Notes under the pieces: model-generated | The model's database searches: none | The model's input: the letters and a program-made list of their open reading frames with translations, nothing else | Told to the model about the DNA's origin: nothing | Translations under genes and position numbers: made by a program | Part shown: one piece after another, positions 1-10,978 of the stretch | How the letters are laid out: the number at the start of each line of letters is the position of its first letter | Position numbering within the stretch: position 1 is the first letter of the stretch | From: Silurus meridionalis | Taxonomy: Eukaryota > Chordata > Actinopteri > Siluriformes > Siluridae | Direction of reading: 5' to 3' | Length of the DNA: 64,000 nucleotides | NCBI RefSeq assembly: GCF_014805685.1 | Contig: NC_060885.1 | Location: forward strand, 29,262,632-29,326,631

Positions 1-1535
1 TTTCCGGTCGAGCCAAGTGAGCAAACTTGCTTTACTTGACTGAGCATTGATTAGTTGGGTTCAAGATGTTTTAAAGTTCCTAAACCCCAACCATCTTTGG
101 GGGAATGGCCAATGCTCTGGCCTGAAATTTTGGAGGGAAAAATTCCCTTTGTTCATGTGTTTTTGGGCATGGTTTCCAGGTTATACTCGCTTTGGAGAAC
201 CTAAAGCTTTACCCAAAGTGTATCAAGACAGTATGGTACATTTCATGACGAATAAAATGCACCATTGTTTGAAAAATAAGGAACAGATAATTTTGCCGCC
301 ATTGAACAACATAAATATCAAGATGCTACATAAAGTGCAGTGGTGCAAACATGATAAATTGTACAGACAGAAAGAATTTGAAAGCAGTGGAATGATGATT
401 TTTTTTCGAGGTTGTAATGGTAGTAACATGAAAAAAGCAGTGTCTACTTTTGCTACTAATAATAATAAGAAAAAAGAGTAGGAGAAAAAGAAGAATTTTT
501 TTCGTTTTTGTTACAAATTTCTCTCTATTTTCCTCGATATCTCTGTCTAGAGTTAATGTTTTTTTTGTTTGTTTTTTTGCACTAAAAACCTTCAAATAAA
601 AACCTGCTAAAAACTTGAGTAGCCAGCAGACAGGAAGTCTGGAGGTTTGTTAACAATGGGGGTAAGACAGACTGTCATCGTTAGACACAATGAGCTCCAA
701 CTCTGCAGCTATAAATGTAAGATTTATTTGACTATATATCGGCTCGAAAGTTTTTTTTCCCCTTCAACAAATTTGAGCAATGCTGAAAAAGAAATACACA
801 CACACATGCACACACACACACACGTCACCTTTACTCTTATCTGATTGCTGTTTCTGGCTTTCTGTACCTCACAGTGTTATAGCGATGATTAAAAGTGATT
901 GACGTCCTCAAGCCAGACTTTTGAAGTGCATCATTTCATGCTTCCAACCACGAGATATACCGCGAGAGTGATCTTTCCAATGAGAACTCAGACCCACCCA
1001 TCGCCAATTATGCAGCTGTGGTCAATTCAGTGAGGGACAGAAAAAAAAAATGTGTTTGGTCAGCAAAAAAAAAAGAAACAATGCTTCAGTTGAGGAAAGA
1101 AAATGGAATCACACATGATCACACAATGTGACCTCGTTAAATGTAGAAATGAGATTGGAAGAAAAAAACGAAAGTAAAAGAACAAAAAACCCACAGAGTC
1201 TGAATAATTTTTTTTTTTGTAATCCACACAACTGCAGTTGAGTTACAAACTGCCAGGTTAAATTTCGAACAATTTGTATACATCAAGATATTTGGCCTGG
1301 ACACGCCCAAAAAATTGAACTTTCCTAAAAGAGGTTAGTTCTTGTTCTGACTTTTGATATAGCAGCTATAAATACTCTGTTTCTTCCACTGGAAGTTAAT
1401 ACCACAGCTGACCATGTTATAACACACTGCGAACTCCTCTGTCCTGACTGTTACAAAGCCCTGACTGCTTCAATAATAATTCTAGATCAGAGTTCCAGTA
1501 CCACCAGGTCACAATCAAGTCTATAAAAGATATAA
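1..1535. other. Intronic stretch, mostly featureless
   Basis: No gene or clear mobile element is recognised here. There is a short CA/CACATG microsatellite at about 795-823 and several A-runs. A 144-codon frame at 47-481 has no recognisable domain and no splice context, so I do not call it a gene. By position this lies inside the intron downstream of the nrg3 exon (transcribed on the minus strand). Confidence 0.5.
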
Positions 1536-1678
1536 AACCAGGATTAAGTGCACCTAGAGAACAGAGGGTTAAGGGCCTTGCTTAAGCGCCCAACAGTGTC
1601 TGCTTGGCAATACTGGGGCTTAAACTCTTGACCTTACAATTAGTAACCCAGAGCCTTAACCATTGAGTCACAATATCC
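1536..1678 (-). mobile_element. tRNA-derived SINE fragment
   Basis: Read on the minus strand, the segment starts with a tRNA-like head (GACTCAATGGTTAAGG, resembling an A box, then a degenerate B box around GAGTTTAAGCC). It continues into the GCAAGGCCCTTAACCC block that follows the tRNA head in many fish SINEs. The 3' tail with the GGATAAG motif seen in the copy at 5328 is not evident, so this copy is probably truncated or diverged. Its head end abuts the GATA array that follows. Confidence 0.65.
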
Positions 1679-1848
<170 letters not shown>

Positions 1849-2908
1849 AATAATTTACATATAACCATAATAATTCCCATTCTAATCATTAAACCCACTG
1901 CAGATTCAATAATGGTTCCTATTTGTCTTATATTTTTAGCAAGAAAGTTACTGTTTATCTTAAACCACCCAGTCCCAAACTGTTTCATTCCTTGTACACC
2001 TGCTGGGTAAATTAGTGAACCTAGCATCTCTTGAAGTTAAGCTGAAATCATATTTACAGAGTGCTACAAAGCACTGGCGCTGGAGACTCCTTACATAAAT
2101 GTCAAATAAATATCTCCCTTTCCAAAATTTCTGAATAAACGCCAACTTTCAAACCTGAACACGAAGCGACAGTTTGAACGTCAGTCATTCATTCAATCTC
2201 AAAGCTTGCTTTCAACAATAATCATTGTCAGAGTAGCATCTCCACCCTGCTGAAGCTTTGTTTTTCAGCCTCATCCCCCTTTTCCACAGAGGAACCAAAC
2301 CCCAAAGGTCTGACGTGTCAGGTCTGAGCACACATTACCTTGGATGTCCTAGCGATTCGAGTCTGGCTTTGCTCGAGGCGCGAATCTGTCGAAGAAAAAT
2401 CTGCCGTCCGTTCAATATACAAAGCGTGACATTTGAAGAGAAAGAAACACTGATTGGATGTGATTACACCCTCTCTCAGGCTACTGGTGGCCATTCGAGC
2501 TTAATAAATTCGCCTCTCAGTCCGACATAAAGGGAACAGGTATCATTTTTGACATACGCACAAATAACGACGTGTTACGTCCTCGTGTTTGTCCGCACTA
2601 ATCTCGTTAGCTACACAGACAAACAAGGCATCTTTATTAGTGGCCCCCCAACCAAAAGCAAAATACCCTACACCATGTAATCAGTGCATAGAAGAGGAGT
2701 ATTTAAATTAAACCTATAGAGGACAAACTCGAATTGCAAGTGATAACACCATTAAGATATCATCACCTCAAATATATTTGAAGTGGAGAAATTCCCAGAT
2801 TGTGAGATTTCTTCTCCACCTATGGGAGATTAGCATAGTTTGAAGGTATTACTGTTACAATGTACTGATTCTGTGTATAAAACCAATTACTGTCAAATTT
2901 CCCCCTTT
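1849..2908. other. Intronic stretch, no recognised feature
   Basis: Non-repetitive, AT-rich DNA with nothing I can assign. A 90-codon frame at 2258-2530 has no recognisable domain. Confidence 0.45.
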
Positions 2909-3360
2909 AATATGGTTTACAAAACTATTGGGACACCTGACTTTTCCAGCTACATTATATGTGGTTCTTCTCCAAATGTACCAAAAACTTAGAGGCACTC
3001 AATTAGGATGTCTTTGGAGGTGGTACCTGATGTGGCTTGCTGTTACTCTAAGAGACCCAAGCCTGTTCCAGCATGACAATGCCCCTGTGCAAGATGATGT
3101 GTTTCACATGGGTTTGGGTTGGAAGATATCCTGTTACAGAGCTCTGACCTCAACCCTATTGACCACCTTTGGGGTGAATGTGAACCCGGACAGCACCCCA
3201 GGCCTCCACCTAACCTACATCAGTAGGTTGCCGCTGAATGAATCTCCAGACGCACACTCAGAAATCTAGTAAAAGAGCAAACTACATGTGGAAAGGATGT
3301 TCAGAAACCACATACCAATCCTATGGTCAGATGTCCCCAAACTTTTGTCCATATAGTGTA
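2909..3360 (+). mobile_element. Internally deleted Tc1/mariner-type element (family A)
   Basis: Both ends carry matching imperfect inverted repeats: the left has TATGG...ACTATTGGGACACCTGA and the right, reversed, has TATATGGACAAAAGTTTGGGGACATCTGA. These resemble the ends of a very common fish Tc1/mariner family. At about 450 bp the copy is far shorter than an autonomous element (about 1.2-1.6 kb). The interior keeps the C-terminal part of a transposase. Other fragments of the same family lie at 24538, 38783 and 49175. Confidence 0.75.
3066..3226 (+). pseudogene. Transposase C-terminal remnant, Tc1/mariner family A
   Basis: Two pieces in different frames are recognisable. The first is FQHDNAPV, matching the region around the second catalytic Asp. 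From 3137 the second piece reads QSSDLNPIDHLWGE, matching the motif that carries the third acidic residue of the DDE/D triad, and then meets a stop. The frame changes between the pieces and the intervening 20 or so residues do not align well, so it is not functional. The third acidic position is Asp here where Tc1 relatives usually have Glu. Confidence 0.75.
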
Positions 3361-3552
3361 GTTCTGTTTTTGTGAAATGCATGAGAAATTATTCTGTGAC
3401 AGACTGAATTATTACTAAATTATTGATTTGTGGCAAATATGCTTTTAAATTTGCAGTATTAAAATTCTTATCAATTCCCAGCCAATTAGTAAAAAATTAT
3501 AAATAGATAAATAAACAAATCTATAAATAAATAAATATAAATTCTATTTTAT

Positions 3553-3553
<1 letters not shown>

Positions 3554-3648
<95 letters not shown>
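3554..3648. repeat. (GATA)n microsatellite
   Basis: About 95 bp of nearly perfect GATA, followed by a short ATCGATCAATC/GATTGATTGATTG segment at 3660-3690 that is partly self-complementary. Confidence 0.97.
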
Positions 3649-3690
3649 AATAATTTTTCGATCGATCAATCTCTTGATTGATTGATTGCC

Positions 3691-5327
3691 TCTGGAGAGA
3701 AGCATCTCTCCAGAGATAAATATGGATGTTCCCAAATTTACTGTTACCACAACATCTTTGATTACTTTCTACAAAACAGAGAAAGTAATCCCAAAGTGTT
3801 TTTTTTATAACTAATACCACAGAAATGACATCAAATACATGATACTGGAGACTAAGACTTGACTATTGGGCTAAAATTACTTTGATCCTGTGACTTGCAG
3901 ACTGGCAGCCTTGCAGCTATATGGAGCGGCTGACTAAAACCCTGTAATCAAGAATTCAGCATCCTTTGCAATTAGTAACTGAGAAACTTGTTACTAAATA
4001 ATGCATCTTAAAGGTTTACTCAAGCGATTAAACCTTTCCTCCTGAAGGCCTGGATTTTAAAGCCCATCAATTCTAAAGTCATGCAACTTTAATCGGAAAT
4101 GTAATTAATAAGAAGTGCAGTTTTCATGTACAAAATCGTATGAACGTCTACAACCACAAACCGCACTCCATCACCATAATCATTAAACGTGTATAAAGAA
4201 AAGGAGCGAAATAAATTTATGTTCTGAAAAACGAAAAAAAATCTGTCGAGAAAACCACACAGGGTAAAGTGGTGCAATAGCTAATTTGCATACTGGCTCC
4301 TGATTGGCTGTTAAACTTTTAGGATATATTACATCACAATGCTGCTGAATTCTCACATCAGATTGGTCAGAGCTCGAGTTTCAAAATATGTTTTTCTTGA
4401 GCTAACATTTCATTCACAGGGATTCCAATTGACAAAAAAATAAATAAAGAAAAAACAAGAAAGAAAAATATTAAAAAATATTAAATATTAAAAATATATC
4501 TTGACATTATCTGTTCGGACATAATGCTCATTTAACATTTTTATATGGAGTCTTCAATTGCTAGCGCTTTGCTATTATTTTTATACAAATATTATAATAA
4601 AAAATAATACTTATTTAAATTATTTCAATACAATTTCTTAAAATGAATAATACAATTATTTAATTACTGAATTACTTATTTTGATTTGTCAATAACGTGG
4701 CAATTTTTTTAGGGTTTTCGCCTCACGACAAACATTCACACGTAAAGAAAAGGCGCTAAAAATCAAAATCAAGATCTTGAGCAGAATTTTCTGGAACGAA
4801 CAAAGTCAACACATTTCTACTGTGCCGAGCCGCACTGCTGCGGTGCTAATGCGGCGCCGTCAATCACGTGCAACAGAAACGCAACCTGCTCAGCGCACTG
4901 ATGTATGTATTAGACTCCGGGCGCAAAAATCTCACGTGACTGATTGCCGTAAATCAAAAACCCGGTGACATGCATTTGAATTGATGCCAGATGGAGGCTA
5001 AATTAAGTTACTGTGGGAAATGGGTTTTTAAGGAATGCAAAGGGAAGAAAAAAAGAAAAAAAAAATCAAGGAACTGCCACCTTCTGTACCTGCATAGCAT
5101 GTCAACAAGGCGAGCATAGTCGTGACAGGAAGTGCATTAGAAATCAGGATATAATTCACATTTTGGTCATTAGGCCACGGGTTGTCGCGATCCATATCTC
5201 ACGGTAATTGGCCCATCTAAAACCATTACTGCAGCCTTGCATAAATATTTCATGAGTTTGAACGAGAGGAAATGCACTTTCGGTCTTGGCACATGAATTG
5301 CAGCGATCAAAATGGATTTCCTGTATT
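3691..5327. other. Intronic stretch; GC-richer island with two E-boxes
   Basis: Mostly AT-rich sequence with no recognised gene. Around 4770-4975 base composition shifts upward in GC and includes several CpGs plus two CACGTG palindromes, at 4865-4870 and 4933-4938. This could be a regulatory island or an unrecognised element. No promoter can be claimed from sequence alone. Confidence 0.35.
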
Positions 5328-5508
5328 GCAGGTGGTAGCTCAGTGGTTAAGGCATTGGGCTTTGGATCAGAAGATCACAGGTTCAAATCCCACCACCACC
5401 AAGCTGCCACTGCTGGGCCCTTGAGCAAAAGCCCTAAAACCCTCCCCTGCTCAGTTGTAAGTCGCTCTGGATAAGGGCGTCTGCCAAATGCCGCAAATGT
5501 AAATGTAA
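5328..5508 (+). mobile_element. tRNA-derived SINE, near full length
   Basis: The head has a good internal RNA polymerase III promoter: A box TAGCTCAGTGG at 5336-5346 and B box GGTTCAAATCC at 5380-5390. The body contains the GGGCCCTTGAGCAAAAGCCC block. The tail CGCTCTGGATAAGGGCGTCT followed by GCCAAATGCC is the 3' tail shared by many fish SINEs and L2-type LINEs. The LINE end at 31636-31684 carries a matching tail, which fits mobilisation by an L2-type reverse transcriptase. Confidence 0.85.
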
Positions 5509-6133
5509 AATAACTACAGTGTTGTGCCCTTAAAACTCTTATTTCCGTTTCTACAAGCCAGGCAATGATAAGCTACGTCTTGGAAGTTTTGCAAGACGTC
5601 ATGGGCCAAAACACATTTTCTAAGGAAGAATATTTCAAACATTAACCATGAATTCTTGAAAAACTTCTCTTTTTCTAAAACTGGAGAAATATCGTGCTTT
5701 AAAAAGAAATGAAACAGGATTTAAAATGTGGTAAGCAGTCCATAAGCAAGGATTCACGGTCGGATTGAGGAAATGGAAATAGAGCTTTTGTCCATATGCT
5801 GCATGAGATCATCAGATTTCATAAATCTTTGCATTTAAGGGTTTTTTTTTTTAAATGTATAAATGCATTAGGCTTAGATGAAAATAATGAGCTAAAGATA
5901 ATATTGTAAACCTGACAGGTGTAATAAAAAGGTCTGGTTCTATTGAGCAATTGGACTCTGTAGAATTTCTTACATCAAATTGGAAACCGTGGAAGGCAGC
6001 CATTTTATATACTTGTGCAAATGCATACTAATGGATTTTAGCATCAAAGCAGCATGGAACATGAAGGTTGAATATTTCTAATTCCAAATGAACATTCAGA
6101 TATGGAGCTTGGAGGACTAAAGACACATTATGA
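5507..6133. repeat. Segmental duplication, copy 1
   Basis: About 627 bp starting at AAAATAACTACAGTGTTG and ending at GGACTAAAGACACA. It is repeated almost exactly in the same orientation at 7861-8490, 2354 bp away. By eye only a few substitutions and one small indel separate the copies (for example GATAAGCTACG versus GATAACCTACG, and a difference near 5960). Copy 1 begins immediately at the tail of the SINE at 5328. No open frame or transposon end was recognised inside it. Confidence 0.9.
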
Positions 6134-6186
6134 AGATTTGTTTAATTGTCCTAGACATGTTATGTCTATTACATCATTCCTCACCA

Positions 6187-6812
6187 TAGTCTATCTATCT
6201 ATCCATCCATCCATTCATCCATCCATCCATCCATCAGTATCCATCCATCCAGCCATCCATCAGTATGCATCCATCCATCCATCCATCTATCCATCCATCA
6301 TCAGTATCCATCCATATATCTATCCATCCATCCATCCATCATTAGTATCCATCCATCCATCCATCCATCCATCCATCAGTATCCATCCATCATCAGTATC
6401 CATCCATCCATCCATCCATCCATCCATCATCAGTATCCATCCATCATCAGTATCCATCCATCCATCATCAGTATCCATCATCAGTATCCATCCATCCATC
6501 CATCCATCCATCCATCCATCCATCCATCCATCCATCATCAGTATCCATCCATCATCAGTATCCATCCATCATCAGTATCCATCCATCCATCATCAGTATC
6601 CATCATCAGTATCCATCCATCCATCCATCCATCCATCCATCCATCCATCATCAGTATCCATCCATCCATCATCAGTATCCCTCCATCTATCGTCAGTATC
6701 CCTCCATCCATCCATCCATCATCAGTATCCCTCCATCCATCTATCCATCCATCCATCACCAATATCCCTCCATCCATCCATCCATCCATCCATCCATCAG
6801 TATCCCTCCATC
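6187..6812. repeat. (CATC)n array with higher-order structure
   Basis: About 625 bp of CCAT/CATC repeats regularly interrupted by CATCATCAGTATC blocks, giving a second-order repeat. Open frames through it (His-Pro-Ser-Ile on plus, Asp-Gly-Trp-Met on minus) are read-through of the tetranucleotide and not proteins. In the nrg3 sense direction the transcript would read as GATG repeats. Confidence 0.97.
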
Positions 6813-7564
6813 CCTCCACTTTATAATAGTAATGAAATGCGTCACATAAAACAAATAAACAAACAAACATTATCATCACAGTAATACAAAATGTTTTAAA
6901 TGATTTGCATTCATTTCAATGGATGGATGGATGGATTTTTATTTTATCCACAATTTTTTCAGGCCACCTCAAGATCCCGGAGTGTTAGAAACTAGAAACG
7001 TCATCATTCCCACTTCCTCCTGAGAGGAATCACCTCCCTGCCGATGTGATTGACGTACGAAACCGATAGTTTTAGCACCGTGACATTTTCCCCCAGCATG
7101 TTCCACTGATGCTGATCATAATTCTAATGTAAACATCTTGCACTTGACGGTCAGAAATAGAGAAGATCAGAGAAGAACTTGTATTCTGTCAGCCATGTCA
7201 ATAATCCAAAAAGGTTACAATTAACGACAAAAATGACATTCATTTAGTTAATTCAGTGTATTTATTATTTTTTTTTTTCCTTTGTGCATAAATTCTGTGG
7301 TTCTGTAGGCTAACATTTCAATCTAGCCAATATAGATTCTTTTTTTTGAATACACTGCTGCATCTTTTATTCTATTCAATTTATATTTCAGTGAATAATT
7401 ACAGAAGATAATCAACACAATCATCACAGTTCAATCATCCAAGACTGACCTTCACCAAGGGTCTTTTTGTGTGTACAAAAAAACAAATGAGAATAAAAAC
7501 ATGAAATGATATTTACGTTCCCATTTAGAAGGCCATTTATGTTAATATAATACAGGAAAAAAGT

Positions 7565-7566
<2 letters not shown>
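6813..7566. other. Intronic stretch, no recognised feature
   Basis: Non-repetitive DNA apart from a short ATGG run near 6920 and T-runs. Nothing assignable. Confidence 0.45.

Positions 7567-7655
<89 letters not shown>
7567..7655. repeat. (TA)n microsatellite
   Basis: About 89 bp of uninterrupted TA dinucleotides. Confidence 0.97.
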
Positions 7656-7660
<5 letters not shown>

Positions 7661-7860
7661 GGGCTGTGTGGTTTTAAGAAAAAAAATTTTTGTACTTATA
7701 GAACTTGTTATAGCAGCTGTAATCGGACGTTAAAAACTCTGGAGAAACAGTTTTTCATTTCATTATGGTTTTAGATTCAGCATCAGTATTCGTATAACAG
7801 GACACGGATTCTTTCGGCTCTGTTAATCCAGTTCATGGTCGAAATCTGTATAGCGTTAGG

Positions 7861-8490
7861 AAAATAACTACAGTGTTGTGCCCTTAAAACTCTTATTTCC
7901 GTTTCTACAAGCCAGGCAATGATAACCTACGTCTTGGAAGTTTTGCAAGACGTCATGGGCCAAAACACATTTTCTAAGGAAGAATATTTCAAACATTAAC
8001 CATGAATTCTTGAAAAACTTCTCTTTTTCTAAAACTGGAGAAATATCGTGCTTTAAAAAGAAATGAAACAGGATTTAAAATGTGGTAAGCAGTCCATAAG
8101 CAAGGATTCACGGTCGGATTGAGGAAATGGAAATAGAGCTTTTGTCCATACGCTGCATGAGATCATAAGATTTCATAAATCTTTGCATTTAAGGGTTTTT
8201 TTTTTTAAATGTATAAATGCATTAGGCTTAGATGAAAATAATGAGCTAAAGATAATATTGTAAACCTGACAGGTGTAATAAAAAGGTCTGGTTCTATTGA
8301 GCAATTGGACTCTTACATTAAATTTCTTACATCAAATTGGAAACCGTGGAAGGCAGCCATTTTATATACTTGTGCAAATGCATACTAATGGATTTTAGCA
8401 TCAAAGCAGCATGGAACATGAAGGTTGAATATTTCTAATTCCAAATGAACATTCAGATATGGAGCTTGGAGGACTAAAGACACAATATGA
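7861..8490. repeat. Segmental duplication, copy 2
   Basis: Near-identical direct repeat of 5507-6133. The left breakpoint follows unique sequence ending GTATAGCGTTAGG, whereas copy 1 is preceded by a SINE tail. The right breakpoint is at CACAATATGA, after which the sequence passes into DNA resembling the common fish repeat with the CTGGTCAGGGTCAC motif (8515-8535). Confidence 0.9.
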
Positions 8491-8814
8491 TGCGGTTTGT
8501 ATATTCATCTTTAGTTCCTGCCTGGTCAGGGTCACAGGCTAGAAAGATTGTAGAGCTATAATGTTTTAAAAATGCTTTGGGCTACTCCTAATTTATAAAC
8601 ACGGATATATTTGAGTGCTAAAAACATCATCTGTCACATAATCTTTCATGCGTGTGAGATTATCTGAATTTAGAGTGGATTACATTAAAGCCAGAAGGCG
8701 GTGAGGGGTCCAGGTGTGGCTTTTGAGACAATGCTGTCTAAATAATAAGACAGGATTAAACGGAGGTGGAGAGTAGCGATAATAATCAGACCACCACAGT
8801 CATTAGGGCCATTG

Positions 8815-10083
8815 CTTCTGTGGATGAAGTCCACAAAGCATGTAGTGGAGTTAAAGTAGAAATACACTCTAAAATATCACTCCAGTAAATGTTAAAGTGC
8901 TTCCTTTAAAATTTCATTTGAGTGAAAGTAGAAAAGTATTTGCCTTCAAATGTACTTAAGTATCCAAAGTACTATGATTTATTATGGTTATAATGTTCCT
9001 GTAATCATTTTTGTCACAAGAGTCTTTGCTTAATTAACTCAGTTTATGTGAAAAGACTCGAATGTTACTCATAGCACATCAATCCATTAATAGAATGATA
9101 TTAACTAATCAAACACTGATTGATATAATTACAAATATCATGAGCCCAAAACCTTATTTTTAACTACAGTAATCCCTCACCGTATTGCGGTCTCACTGTA
9201 ACGAGGGTTTTAACATGAAACATCTCCAATGCCGATTTTTCGCTGTTTCGGGGGATTTTGCGGTATATAGGTACTATTGTTGAGAGTTATTTTAATTATT
9301 TTTTTCGGCAAAATAAGCATTTTCTAGCCTTAATAATGAAGCTTTTAGAAGCTCCTCTTGGGTATGCGGTATATTCATTTCATCATCACCTTCATCATCA
9401 TTAGTACTGCACACTTAATGAATCATCTTCATCAGTTGTATCTCTACTGGCGAGAACCCATATAGATTTTAATATGTTAAAATAACGTAGATTTAAGAAT
9501 ATTGAAAGTGTTTAAGAGCAGAGGAAAGGTATATAAGCGTGTCGGACGGTTTATAAAGCCGTAAGATTTACAGGTATTCAGTATACTGTACCGTATACAT
9601 ATTAGATTGCCACTTCGCAGATTTTCTCCTATTGTGCGGGGGTCCGGAACGTAACCTCTGCGATAGGCGGGGATTACTGTACTTAGTGTAAAAAAAAAAT
9701 AGTGTAAATAAGCCCACGGGTGCTGTGGCGAGTTCGAGTCAGGAGTTTCTTCCATCATTCATTCCTCTCTAAATGTTCTGCTTGCTGTTGAACTGATGCC
9801 GAACTCTATGTTGGTGCTGAGGAGATAACACTAAGCTGCAATCAAAACAAGTTCAAAACAGAGCGCACGCTCTACACTGATTGGTGGTTTGCTGCCTGCC
9901 AGACCAGTTACGTTTTTCCACTCAGAAATTAAAAGGAACGACTGAGTAAAAAGAGATGTTTGAGTTTGAAATGTAATGACGTTAAAGTCTCCTCAAATGG
10001 AAATACTTAAGTAGCTTTCACATATCTGAACTTTACTGAAGTACAGTAACGAATTACATTTACTTCATCACTGTCCAACACTG
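8815..10083. mobile_element. hAT-like non-autonomous element interrupted by a Tigger-like insertion
   Basis: The left end has GTGGATGAAGTCCACAAAG and the right end has ACTTCATCACTGTCCAACACTG, matching the CAGTGGTGGAC-type ends of a fish hAT-like MITE rich in AAGTACTTAAGTA motifs. A second copy in inverted orientation at 59640-60270 shares internal sequence, such as CACAAGAGTCTTTG and CCACGGGTGCTG. The 513-bp segment 9167-9679 is absent from that copy, so the ancestral element was about 750 bp. Confidence 0.75.
9167..9679. mobile_element. Tigger/pogo-like MITE with TA target duplication
   Basis: The ends are CAGTAATCCCTCACC on the left and GCGGGGATTACTG on the right, an inverted repeat of at least 10 bp. 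It is flanked by TA at 9165-9166 and 9680-9681. The uninterrupted hAT-like copy at 59640-60270 has a single TA at the matching place (59982-59983), which confirms the boundaries and the TA duplication typical of Tc1/mariner/pogo insertions. No transposase reading frame is visible. Confidence 0.82.
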
Positions 10084-10870
10084 CGTAAGACACAATGCAC
10101 TGCAAACTAATCACTATATCTTATGCGCATTTCACACTTTGTACTACAATCCCTATACCCTGCACACTACTCACTCTGCGCTACACACTGCTCACTATGT
10201 AACAACAAATTTCACACTAACAAACCCTACGCATGCTACCATATGCACTACATACCATCCACTAGCCGCTGCACATTTCATATTATGTACCACCAACTAC
10301 TGTATAACCCTACCCACTGCAAACTACTGTAAACAATCCACTACACATCACACAATATGGTCTATCCACTACACACTACCCAGTGCCATATAGTCTACAC
10401 ACTACATACTATGCATTACACATCACACACTACTCGGTGCACAATACACACTCACTACAGTCTACAAATTAAACTTTAAGCACTACAAACTACTCACTAT
10501 ACAATAATTAACAATAAACACTACAAACTGCTCACTCTACACTACCGTCTACCCCACACACTACAACTTACCCACTATACACTGTCCACTACACATTACA
10601 CACTATGTACTATAAACAATGCGGTACACAAAATGCATATACTCTATGGTGTACACTTTACTGTATACCCTACTCACTACAAAACCATGAACTACACACT
10701 GTTCACTACGTAATACAAATATTCTGCTGCACATTTCACACTATGGAGTACAAGCTAGTGTATACCCTATACACTATGTTCTATCCTCTATGTACTACAC
10801 ACAAGCAATGCAGTTCCCAAAATCAATTACACATCGTACACTATGCACTACAGCCTAAATGTACAGAAGG
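10084..10870. repeat. CACTACA-type minisatellite, block 1
   Basis: About 790 bp of degenerate repeats built from CACTACACA, CACTATG and ATACCC words. It is less regular than block 2. Frames through it are rich in Thr, His and Tyr and arise from the repeat. It ends about 35 bp before the donor splice site of the nrg3 exon, in genome order. Confidence 0.9.
10181..10451. repeat. Direct repeat flanking the nrg3 exon, copy 1
   Basis: About 271 bp nearly identical to 11674-11943, the offset being about 1493 bp. Differences seen by eye include CCCTACGCATG versus CCCTCGCATG and GCACATTTC versus GCACGTTTC. It lies within minisatellite block 1, but the identity extends over non-periodic words such as CATCCACTAGCCGCTGCAC, so it is a real segment copy and not chance similarity between repeat units. 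Confidence 0.88.
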
Positions 10871-10904
10871 GATGAATAAGGTGGAATAAAAATTGGACAC
10901 TCAC

Positions 10905-10978
10905 TTGGATCAGACAGAATGGAGTCTGTTTTGGGCAGGAACTGGTCACAGCGGATGCCCTGGAAACCTTCTTTACAC
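10905..10978 (-). CDS. nrg3: Neuregulin-3 internal exon: end of EGF-like domain and juxtamembrane stalk
   Basis: The minus strand reads TTCTGTTTTCTTCAG then GTGTAAAGAAGG, a good acceptor with a pyrimidine tract. The exon runs 74 bp to GATCCAA followed by the donor GTGAGTG. Translation gives CKEGFQGIRC, holding the last two cysteines of the EGF-like domain, followed by DQFLPKTDSILSDP. I recognise this run as neuregulin-3; neuregulin-1 differs completely after the last cysteine. The exon begins with the third base of a codon and ends with the first base of the next (A, fitting the Thr expected there). NRG3 is a membrane-anchored growth factor whose EGF domain binds and activates the ErbB4 receptor tyrosine kinase, with roles in the nervous system. 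No stops or frameshifts are seen. Teleosts carry nrg3a and nrg3b and I cannot tell which this is. Neighbouring exons were not found in the window, consistent with the very large introns known for this gene. Confidence 0.87.

Noticed and set aside
47..481. 144-codon frame at the left edge
   Set aside because: No domain recognised, no upstream promoter or splice evidence, and the opposite strand has overlapping frames of similar quality.
6102..6884. 260-codon Ser-Ile-His-Pro frame
   Set aside because: Translation of the CATC tetranucleotide array; the opposite strand is open too.
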